Origin: Hybos culiciformis
Taxonomy: Eukaryota > Arthropoda > Insecta > Diptera > Hybotidae
Assembly (NCBI GenBank): GCA_964007475.1
Contig: OZ023273.1
Location: forward strand, 150,952,444-151,016,443
Direction of reading: 5' to 3'
DNA length: 64,000 nucleotides
How positions within the stretch are numbered: position 1 is the stretch's first letter; each line of letters starts with the position of its first letter. The notes beneath the pieces were generated by a model. That model saw only the letters and a list, made by a program, of their open reading frames with translations, was not told where the DNA came from and did no database searches. Positions 52,501 through 64,000 of the stretch are shown piece by piece. The translations under genes and the position numbers were made by a program.

Positions 52501-55500
52501 AGAATAACGTTAGCAGTTAAAAATTCTGAATATCTGAATTTTAAATATAAAAAGATATTATAGTTTTAACTATTATTTTTAAGAAAAATTTCAGGTTAAG
52601 GTCTATAAAAATTTATTCTGCGGTAAATTATATAATAATAACAATTATTTATCGATGATGATTATTTTGATTTATTTTTGAAATTTAGGTATAGGTATAT
52701 TTTTTAGCTTTTGTAAATTTCTACGTAAATTCTAAGTTTTGAGATTTTTTAATAATGCAAACATAACATCTCTACGATTAAATATTTTTTGAACTAATTT
52801 GAATTAAATATGTTAAATATGAAATATACAAATTATTTAAATTTTTGTTGCTTTGACAACTGAGCAAAATATTAATTTATTTTAAAACACATAATTTTAT
52901 TTGTATAAAAAAAAAACAAATATATATGTTCTCTTTACCAAACAAAATTTTATCTTTTTCGGCTCATAAAATTTTAAAAACAAAAAAGAAAATAAAAAAT
53001 TTTAGTTTATTTGCCATTTTCTTATCAATTTTACTCTTTAGCTTATCGGAAAAACGTCATAGTTAAAAATCTTAAATACAATAAATATAATATATACACT
53101 ATGTACATATATTTATTATTATGTAACAAATAAAAAAAAAATAAATAAAAAACAAATATAGATACTATGGTAACAATAAAAAAACAAAACATTTTAAATT
53201 ATTAAATAAATGTCATTATTTTTATTTAAAAAAATATAAAATGCATAATTTTTATTTTTAAATCACTATAAAAAATGTGATAAAATGATATGATTTTTTA
53301 TTATTACTTTTTTTTTTCATGTAAAAATAAAAAAATTAAAAATAACAATACAAAATATTATCAAGCTTAGTGGTTTCATGTGTTTTTTTAAAACCCATAA
53401 TAATTATCTTTGGTATTTGGTAGGTACATATTATATGTATGTTTATAAATAAGAAAACAAAATGCACTATGAATGTGCTAATTTGTCAGACACGTGCGAT
53501 TTTTTTTTCACATTATTATGTTATTTTATTATAACTGTTATCTAGATTTTTATTCAATATAATTTTAATGTGTCTTTTCATATAAATTAACCATAAACAT
53601 TTTTTTTTTATACAACAAAGTTAAGGTTAAAATTAATATAAAAAAGTTAATATGAATGTAAAAGTTACAGAAGCTTTTAATTTGTTAATAATTTATAAGG
53701 CAAGTGAAGAACGTCGAAGAATTTCTCTCTCTCTCTCTCTCTTACAAGGTAAAAATGTCAAATTTCCATGAAAACTTTACAATATCTTAATAAAAAAAAA
53801 AAAAACATATACATATAATTGTTAATACGATCGATTGAAACTCTGGTAGGTATTCCATCTCGCGTTAACAACTTTGCTGGACTATAATAGTTAGACTCAG
53901 AAAAACTTTTTAAATATAATAAGCTGAAATTTTTTTTCATAATTATTTTTAATTTATTTTTTGAGTGATTTTGAAACTTGTATTGAATCAAATTTCAGCC
54001 CGAGGATATGTATAATGACGGCTAACGCGGGCGCAGCAGCGATGATTATAAATTCTTCAATTAAAAATTATTATTGAAAATTATATTCCTAGAACTTTTT
54101 GGAATTATATAAGTAATAAATAATAAAAACTTGAGACACTTGTGACCATCAATTAACTATATTTCGTAACTATATTTAAAAAAAAAAATTTGAATGTAGG
54201 TACTTAGATAATATAATTTCTCCTGCCCATATTAATTTTTTATGTTAGACACTGTGAAGTTGACAACATTATTATATTTTTATAAATGAACCTTCAAATT
54301 TAATTATTAGTTCCGTTGAATAATTTTTTTTTTTTTTTTAATTTAAAAAAATATAATATTTTTTAGCTGGAAATAATTTGATTTCGATAAAATGATAAAG
54401 TACTAATATGTACTGTACAATGTACATATAATATTATTATGTATGTACATTTATAATATTTATATTTAGAAATATAATTCACTACTATGTTAATTGAGAA
54501 AAAAATAATAGTATAATAATTATTATCATTAAAAAAAAAAGATCTAATGTTATTTTTGTCATCTGTTGCTCATCATAAAATTCTAAAAATATTTTGACAA
54601 AAAAAAAAAAATTCTTATAAGAAAACTTCAGTTACTTTCGTGATCCATAATTTATTATTTTAATTAAATATATAAACTAGAGGTACATGAAAGAAATACA
54701 AATAGTCTGTATGCTTTTAATATTTGCATACATACATAAATGTTTGTTGTTTTTTTTTTTCCTTCTAAAATTTCAGATTGTAAATATTAGAGAAATAATA
54801 TACGTCAATAACACATGTATATTGTATATTTATAATACATACTACAAACTACACGGTATTGATCAACTAACTTTTTATATATTTCTAATTCTAAGTAATT
54901 CATCATTGAAGGTTTAGCAAATAATTAAATTTTAATCTTAATTTTAACATTTATACATTATTTAATGGAAGTTAGAATGAGGAAGTATAATCTAAGCATA
55001 AATTATTTCTACAAAACATATTTTGTAAACATCTATATTTTCGTAAGAGAGGATCTCTTGATCTATGTTTATTAGTAGCTTTACTGATAAGATTACTCGG
55101 TTGGAAAGTTTGTTTTTGGTGAAATTAAAAATAATAATATAACAATTGTGCGCTGCCGCATAAAATTTACATTAAAATATGTCTAGAATTTAAATATATA
55201 AATAAAAAAGTATTAAAAACTTTAAGCGAAATAAAAATAAGATTATAGAAATATTTTAAGAATAATTAATTCATATATTTCAAATATAATTATAGAAATA
55301 ATTTTCTTAAATATTTTAAAAAAATTTGGGAGAGATACTTAATACAAACATACTGTATCCGGCTTAATTCATTTCTTTTCTGTAAAAGTAATGTGATCCG
55401 TTCTAATCTTGAACTAGTTTTGCCATTGGGAAAAAATAATCGACTCTAGAAAATGCCTCATTCAACCTTATAGCTTTACTTTAAGTACCAAAAATAGAGA

Positions 55501-58500
55501 AGTTTAACATCCAAAGTTTAGCTTCGAACTTTATGTTCTCCTTTTATATATTTTTTGCTTTATTTTCATTTCATAAACATTTTAATTTTCTTTATTTAAT
55601 TCTAGGTTTCTTACAGTTGCTACCTACTCCTACTCAATTTAGGTATACATCAAATTACTAATTATATCACTGAACTCTTCGTGATTATGATTCAATGAGT
55701 GGTTGTCAAATTGCAAAATTTAAGTTTGATAAGTTAATCATACAATAATATCATTAACTATATTCCCATAAAGATTTAATTAATAAGTTAAGAATAATGA
55801 AAAATAAAAAACAATAAAATAAATAAATTATGATTTATTAAGTTTATATATTTACCTACATATATGTACATAAAATTATATTATTATAGTTTTTATTAAA
55901 ATTTTATTTTTTGTTAAATTTTTCATATTTCTTTTTTTTGATCTTTTGAATTTTAAATAAAAAAAAAACATTTTTCTAAAATAGGCAAAAAACAATTTCA
56001 TCAGACTATGATGATAATAAATATTTTATAAATAAATCAGTTAAGATTATTAGCATTAGCATTATAATAAAAGATCGGAGCATATTTTTTTATGATTTTT
56101 TTTTTCGATACTTTAGTTAGTATATCTAGGGTTATAATAAAAGTGTGCATATTTCTTATAAAGATATAAATTAATACATTGAACTCATATATTATATAAA
56201 TTTTCCGTTAAAACTGAATTCATAATCTTCTTAATAACCTTCTTTCTTTAAAATTTTTAATATATAAGTAGGTACTTTTAATTTCTGTGGCAAAAAAATA
56301 AGAAAAATTATGCCGAAACTTAATAAAAATATTGGACATTGTAGCACAGGTAACGGATGCAGAGTGTGTAGCAGACCTTAAACCCGCCTCAATCTATAGT
56401 AATCTTAAGAAAAAGAAAGGAATGCATCAAGAGAATTTCAAGCTTACTAAGTAAGTAAATAGCATTATTATATTTACTATATTATATTTTTGATCAGCCA
56501 ACGTTGGAGATTTACGAATTTGAATTTGAACATACTTGTATACTTTTCCTGCGTCCTTTTTATGCAAATCAAAAATTAAATTTATTTCGAACTGGGTTAT
56601 AAACAAAATGCTTAGATTTTCGAAATTTCTAACCTTGTCACTGTATTTCTTATTTTTTGAAAACTTTTTCAAACCTTTCATAAGAATTGATGTTTGTATA
56701 ATTCAACGGAATTTATAACTATTGTAGTTTTATTGAGCAAAAAAAATTTTTTTTTTGCAAAAGCACGTTTACAAGAAGTGGCCGTCATTAATGTGATGGA
56801 AGAAATGTATAGGGCAAAAAAAAAAAACATATAAAAATGAATAAATAGTCAATAAAAAAACCACACATTTTATTATAAGGAACCATTAATTATGTGTTCA
56901 AAAATATTGAAATATATATGTATTTCAATAACAAAAAAAAGAATTAAAAAAAAGCTTGTGATTTTTATTTTTTATACTTAGAATATGATAATTTTTTGTT
57001 GAATCAAATATACACATAATGAAGAAGATACATAATTATAATCAATGTATGTAGATAGAGGTATAGTTTATTGTCCTTTCTTTCTGTGACAAGAAATCAA
57101 AATACTAATTTATTTAAGATAATTTTCTAGATTTTTTAATTTAATATTATATAATTAGGTTTAGTATAGTGTATAGTGTATTAATCATTTTCTAATATCT
57201 ACGAATATTTTCTGAATCTGAATGAATGATTCAAAAATGGATGACCTGAGCAATTTAATACAAAATAAAAAATAGAATGTTAAGTACATATATGTAAAAT
57301 AAAATGTTATATGTACTTTAGGCCATTAATTAGGGTGATAATGAAATGTACTTCATTTTGTGTCTTTTACAGCATAAACGTAATTTCCTGAAATTTTAAG
57401 CTTATTGCTTTAGTGTTTAAAAAGTGACGTAAAGATTCTAAAGTTTACCAAAGAGAATTTTCAAAGAAAATTAAGATTGAATTATTGTATTTATTTTATT
57501 TTTCCAAGATCGTATTATATTATAAACCAATAAAGATATCTAATTTTCAGGAATATTCAAATATTAAAGAATTATGTTAATTTAAAAAATGTATGTTAAG
57601 CGAAGTTAACTAAAGATAATATTTATCCTTGTAAGATATCCTAAATCATAAGAAAAACTATACATTATATGTACTTTAGTCACTATAGGCACTTATAATT
57701 AACTATTTAATAAATATAATATTTAAGAAGATGAACCTCAAGATTTCTGAAATTTTTATTCTAGAATGTATGGGATTATGTCATAAAATAACTAACTGAT
57801 TTTAACTTTTAACAAGTGAAAATGTTTAATCCAAATCACCGTCTGGTCTCAACGTATTATTAAATTAAATAAAAAGTGTCATTACTTGGTTTTGGGTGCA
57901 TTTATTCATATCAAACTAAATTTTTATGTTCTCCAAAAGTAGCTTATCGTTTTGGAATATGTATAAGATAAGATATAAGATATTATGATCGGTGATAGTT
58001 CCACAAGGATGTTTATCATAAGATGGTAGTCTGTTCTTAGTTTCAACAAAAATTTACAAATATTCATATTGTATTCAATTTATGCTACTATATAAAAATT
58101 GATTTTAAATTAATTTTAAAATTAGTTATTCTTGGAAAACAGTCAAAAAAAGCTTATTAGGATATAATAGTATTGAAATTTTAATAATTTATTATTATTT
58201 TTTATAATAGAAACATATGCGCAGCAGGAGTTTATTTATATATTTGCTTATACTTAAAAAAAAAAAAATATATATATATGTATAAGTATATTCATTACGA
58301 AATGAACTTATTTTAATTTGGATATTGTTTCAAATATTATATAAAATAAAGAATTAGGTATGCCGCCAAACAAATGTATTGAAAAAAAAAAGAAAAAAAC
58401 ATAAATGTAAATTAAAATATTGTTTTATTTTAATAATTTTTTTTTTTTAATTTAATGATTTCATTTAATTTATAGATCTAGCCTAGATCACATTTCATAA

Positions 58501-61500
58501 CCAATGTATATTTGTGATAAAAAATAAACCCAAAGCCGATAAATAACTGGCTCATAATTTTCATAACACATTCGAAATTCGACGAAGCAGCATCTTAATA
58601 TGATTTAGGTAAATAAATTTAACTTAAAATTTAATGAGGTGCTAATTAGAAAGACATTCCCTGTAAACTGACGTAATTTGTGTAAACGTTAAAGTAAGTA
58701 AAATAAAAATAAATTAAAAAATACCAATTCTTAAATAAACTTTTCAATTAAAAAATTTATCAATCCCTTAGCAAATAATAACGAAAAGAGTAAAAATAAT
58801 ACAAAAAAAAAAAAAAAGAAATTACAAATCTAAGTCCAATGTTCATAAATGAAAATGAAAATATATGTATAAGTATGTTGCTAATGAATTTTTTATTTAA
58901 AAAAAAAAAAAAAGAAAAAAAGTAAATAAATAAATTTCCCTTTGGGCGCATTGTCTTTTGTACCATTTTAATGTTTTTTAAATGGCAAATCAAAGTTCAA
59001 TAAGTTATATTTTGTTTCAAATATAAAAACTTAAACCAAATACTTAATATACGTTAATTTTTTTTTTGTTTTTTTTTTTTCAACATTATTATAATTAATT
59101 AAAACAAAACTTGACTATATATGAATATTTTTTTTTTGTCTTACTTAATACTCATCAAACTTTTTATTTATTCAAATTATGTTTATTTATAAATTTTCAT
59201 TTTATTATTATTATTATTATTATTTGTCAGTATTTTATTTTTTTTATATAGATAGATATTATCTGTGGTATATGTACATATCTATAATATTGAAACCTTA
59301 TATATTTATTAAAATAATAATTCAATCAATATAATTTATGACGATTGTATATTCATATTATCGAAAAAATATTAAATTTTTAAAATATTGTATAAGTATA
59401 TATATACCTATACTAAATGGAATATAAAATTTAATTTATTCATTAAAAATTATATATATCTCATTGGATTGAACTTAATTTTAGATAGATTTGTCGTGTC
59501 AGAAATATTTTTTATTATAATATAAAAGTCTTAACGAATTTTTTTTTCTCTGAAAAATTATTAAACTACATATTATCATATTTCTTTTAGTTATTTATAA
59601 GTTGATATAGTAATAATGTGTTATAATGTGTTCTAAATTAACTCTTGATTAATTTACTATTAAACTTACTATAATTTACATTGTACCTAAGTTAACTATA
59701 CATATATGTAGAATGCAATATTATGCAAATATTCTGATAAGCATATATGTGATAAGCGTTTGTTTTGGTTGTACTAATAATGCTAGTCAATTAAAATTGT
59801 GTAATATATATAATAGTGAATAATAGTAATAACATATTTATATTATTAATTAATTTTCTACAATTTGAAATTTTTCTTATGAAATATTTTATTTCTGTTT
59901 CTTTGACGAGTTTTTTTTTTTTTTCGTATTTAACTTTTTTTCAGTAAATATTAATTAATATAAGGGTATACAATACATAGTGTGATAATTAAAACGATAA
60001 TAAAATGTAAATTAGAAATTAGAAATAAAAATTACATTGTGACAAATAAAAAATTCCAACGATAGTCTATATTATATAATTTTTTTAAATTCATTTTTGT
60101 TATTATTCAAACATTGTAAACATTAAAAAAAAAAAATCAATAATAATTAATAAAATTCAATATATAAATTATATTTTTTTTTTCGTTACTCATTTTAAAA
60201 TTCATACATTAATAAATTTATATTATTTTTATAAGCAATTATTATTAGATACCTATTACGTTTTAGTATGTATTTAAATGTCCTATATGTCGTTAAAATA
60301 ATAATATTTCAATATAGAAACCATTAAATTTGTGTATATTGCCAAACAAAAAAATAAAAACACACATTATTTTAAGCGAAATTTTAATAATAAATAATTA
60401 AATTATATGTTATATATAGGTGTACCTTACACATTAATTTAAATTTAATGTTTGAAAAATATTTATTTATTTTTTTTTTTTTTTAAGTTCATTGAGTTTA
60501 ATAAAAAAAAATTTATATATAAATTACTTTTTTAAATTGTTATTATTATAAATAATTTATTTATTTATTAATTTCACTAAAAGTTTATCATAAATATTGT
60601 AATCAAAACAAAAAAAAAATGGTTCTTTATATTGTTACAATATCTATATGTTTATTATGAGACTGCATTAACAAAACTGAAGCACACTTTAATATTGTTT
60701 TTTTTTTTTAATTTTAAATATTGAAAAAAAAAAAAAATAGAAAATTATATCCAAAAGAAGTGAGAGCAACAAGTAGGTATCTAGATAATAATGTATAGGT
60801 TTTCATATAAAATAAAATCAAATATGCAAAAAAAAAACAAAAAAAAAAAGAGAAAATAATGAAACCATTCTCAAAATGAAGACGAATAATTTTGATAAAA
60901 ATTAACACACTTTTATCTAAGTTCATTATTTACAAAAATTATATAATATGTATTATTAGTAGATAGTAACAGGGTTAGAATTTTGCCCATTTTTTTTTAA
61001 TTTTTTCCGGGGCACTGGTTCTTAAGCGAATTACACAGTTTATACTTAAACTGAATGAAATTTAAATTTTGATGCTATTTTGAAATTGCCTATTTATTAA
61101 TTGCCTCTATGCCTTTATTGCCTTATTTATGACGTACCATATAAGTACACTTAGCCGATCTGGTTTTGAGCCTTCGCTTTGAATGATCAATCCGTTCACA
61201 TAATTTGTACCGCCGGTTCATTGCTTTCTTGCAGATTAATTTTGTGTAATTGATAAATAGTAGTACCTACAAATTCTTGAAAACTTAGATTTTTTTTTTT
61301 TTTGTCTGACCGGCAAAGTAAAATTTAACGCAAAATATTATCACTACCATATGTGAGTTGAAGCGCAAAATTTTTCTATATACATATATACATATGACTT
61401 TGTATGACTTTGTACTACTGTTTTATGTTAATTGAAGTTGTGTTATAATTAAAAAAAAATAAAAAATAAAAAAACAAGTTTAGTCTTTAATCGATATTTT

Positions 61501-64000
61501 ATTCATAACATATAAATAACAACGAAAACAACGATTTTTTTTTTTTTTATTCTAAAAATGGAATATTTTAAATACAATTTCCTTCTTCAAGGTTTAAATG
61601 AAAATATATAAAATAAAATTATAAGAACTTCTCTAAATAGAAAACTAATTTGACTATAATATTTACCCTCGATAAAACTAACTCAGCAGGTCTATTTTGA
61701 ATTTATTTTGATAATTTTTTTTTTTTTGTAAAAATCCAACAAAAAAAAAAAAATTATATAATTGAGGTTTATTTTAATTTTATTCTGAATATGTTTATCA
61801 AACAAATTACATGTACATAACATTATTTGCAATATTATTAAAGGATCCTTTTTTATCTCAAAAAATATATATACATATAATATATATATTTTTTTTATTT
61901 CATATCAATTTGTTTTTTTTTTTCACATAAAAAAAATGATAAAAATAACTTATAAATAAAAGTCTTTAAAATAACAGGTTTCCTTATTATATTAGGTATA
62001 TACATATATTTTTATCATATATATTATTGTTTTCTTTTTGTTTATATACACCAGAGATTAATATTTATTTATTTTTTATTTTAAACAAGAATTAATATTT
62101 TTGTTTATTTAATTATATAAATTGCTGTTTGCGAGTCAATGAATTTTAATTTTAATAAATTTTTTGATTATTGTCGAATAATTTTATTTTTTTTTTTTTA
62201 GTTATATACATTTATATAATTTTACGTCTAAGTTATAAAGAATAATTATCATGTTGAACATTTTGACAAAATTGATAAAATTATTATATTTTCATGCTCA
62301 TATTAAATATATATATACATTTATATGTATATGTACATTTAAAAAGACATAACAAAGTGCAAATTTTGATTCTTCATATGTTAAAAAAATTATTATAATT
62401 CTTTTTATTTATTTTTATATTTGGTATTTGGTTATGTTTCCCGCTGGGTTAACTAATAATTTTTAATTGATTTAGAAGCTAAAAGCTTAAATAACACGTA
62501 CGTCGTACATATGTGCACATAGATATGTTTCCTATTAATTGTTGAAGTCTCAGTAATTTTAGAGAGGATGGCAACAGCATACAGAGAAAGTAATATATAC
62601 TTTGCTAGGATATCAAAGACCATTGAAATAAAGAACTGTACTTATGGATGTACATGTGAATTATGTACCAGAACAATATATATGAAATTATGTTATAATT
62701 ATAAATTCAAAATTGTTATTCGTTTAAGTTTTTTTTTTGTTAAAGAATATTTTAAGACCTTGCATTGGATAAGAATATATTTTTGAGAATGGAAAATTTT
62801 ATATTTGATAGCGTAGCAATAGCTAAATATATTTGTTTTATCAAATACAAATAGTGTGCCTTAAGCTACTAAATTTTTTATCCCAAATAGGTATGTCTAT
62901 ATTGTCAGCCTAATTCTAGAATATTTCTTAATATATCTCATTTGAGAAAATAGTCGGAATTGCATTATCTAATGATTAGCAAAATAATTTTCTTTTTCAA
63001 AAAGAAAAGAATAGCTAGTTAATCAAAAAAAAAATATAAAAAAAATATTCATTATAAATGTTTTTAAAAATATAATGTAACTTTTTCTCAAAACTATAGC
63101 TATATTCTTTTGATAAAACTTATTACAATATTATATTTAAAGTAACGTCAATAACCATAATGTAAAGAAAACGAGAAAGATATTTAAAATATTAAAATAA
63201 AAAAGGTTTTGTTAATATTTTCTCCTCAACAATGCTAATATTACTATTTTAATATACGAATACGAATGTAGATTAAAATAAATTTTCTTTCATAATATAT
63301 AGAAATTTATGTATCAATAGGAAAATATATATAATGTAAATGTAGATAAACTCATCTATATATATAGGTGCATAAATTGTGAATATTGTAATTTGTATAA
63401 AAAAATATTTAATATTCATATTTTATTTTCAGTCACATTCAATATCTTCCTACAACATTTGTAATAAAAATAACCTACTATTAAAATTGTAAATTTTTTT
63501 TTTTTTATATAACTTGTCATTTTATTTGTGAACAAAATCCTATCATTTGTTTTATTTTTACCTATATATAGATATTAATACAAAATTTAACATAAATCAC
63601 TATATTAAAACATACATATAGGTACATTTATATATAATACTTCTTATAGGAGAGAAAGTTTTATATTATATCAAAAAATTTAACAAATACAGCATTTTAA
63701 TTTCAATGACAAAATATATTCAATGGAGCTTATAAAATGATGAATCGAAATATTATTATTTTTTATATAAATATGAATATTATCTATATATATAAAAATT
63801 TTCCAAAACTTCATAAATATTTTTTTATGAAGGACATCAACAAAAAATATGAATAAAAAGAAAAAAATACACACAATTTGTTGTAAATAGAGAAAAAAAA
63901 AATTCTTAAACATCAATAATATAATGCAGGAATCCATTAAAAAACCCTAAAAAGTCTTTATAGACAAAATTGGTTATTGATCTCGAAAACAAACAAACCA
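52501..64000. other. Gene-free AT-rich stretch
   Basis: No gene, RNA or element with defined ends recognised. Microsatellites: (CT)n at 53724-53742 and (TTA)n at 59202-59224, and many A/T homopolymers. Open frames of 60-85 codons (for example 53758-53991, 56427-56681, 62568-62786, 63680-63937) are rich in Phe, Ile, Tyr and Lys, as expected for random AT-rich DNA. Confidence 0.5.
53724..53742 (+). repeat. (CT)n microsatellite
   Basis: An uninterrupted run of nine CT units. Confidence 0.95.

Overview
The window is AT-rich eukaryotic nuclear DNA with many long A/T runs, spliced genes with GT..AG introns, and dense non-autonomous transposons. The proteins point to an insect: one gene matches insect Tribbles, with several stretches close to the fly protein. 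I cannot place the order with confidence (Diptera is my first guess).

Three protein-coding genes can be supported. (1) tribbles on the minus strand, 2407-6743: two coding exons separated by a 3.3 kb intron, 351 aa, apparently complete. (2) A ZMYND8/ZMYND11-type chromatin reader on the plus strand, 25318 to about 36101: at least seven phase-consistent exons encoding a PHD finger, a bromodomain, a PWWP domain and a coiled coil with an internal triplication. Several normally invariant residues are lost, and only a degenerate MYND-like tail can be proposed (exons 8 and 9, tentative). (3) A single-exon, polyglutamine-rich 992 aa protein on the minus strand, 40520-43498, of unknown identity.

Layout: 1-2406 lies 3' of tribbles. 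6744-17200 is gene-poor and holds two long inverted-repeat elements (11739-12355 and 12568-12887). 17240-24530 is a transposon island with a hAT-like element, several MITEs, two copies of one 0.75 kb MITE, and a foldback array. 25318-36101 is the ZMYND8-like gene; its introns carry a Harbinger-like element with a broken zeste-type Myb/SANT gene, a 110 bp satellite, a hAT remnant, a 12 bp minisatellite and a deeply nested foldback element. 38447-39199 is a second foldback array. 43515-64000 shows no convincing gene, only two further MITEs (44781-45249 and 51424-52498, the latter holding a tRNA-derived SINE), microsatellites and plain AT-rich sequence.

The most unusual signals are these. First, two foldback arrays (20045-20593 and 38447-39199) share the same scaffold, spacing and termini, but a 9 bp word has been replaced throughout each array. 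Second, the ZMYND8-like reader keeps its PHD zinc ligands and PWWP core but has lost the bromodomain acetyl-lysine Asn, one cysteine of the inter-domain zinc knuckle and most MYND ligands. Third, two elements are inserted exactly at the branch-point/acceptor region of the tentative last MYND-like exon, and one target-site duplication re-creates the acceptor AG.
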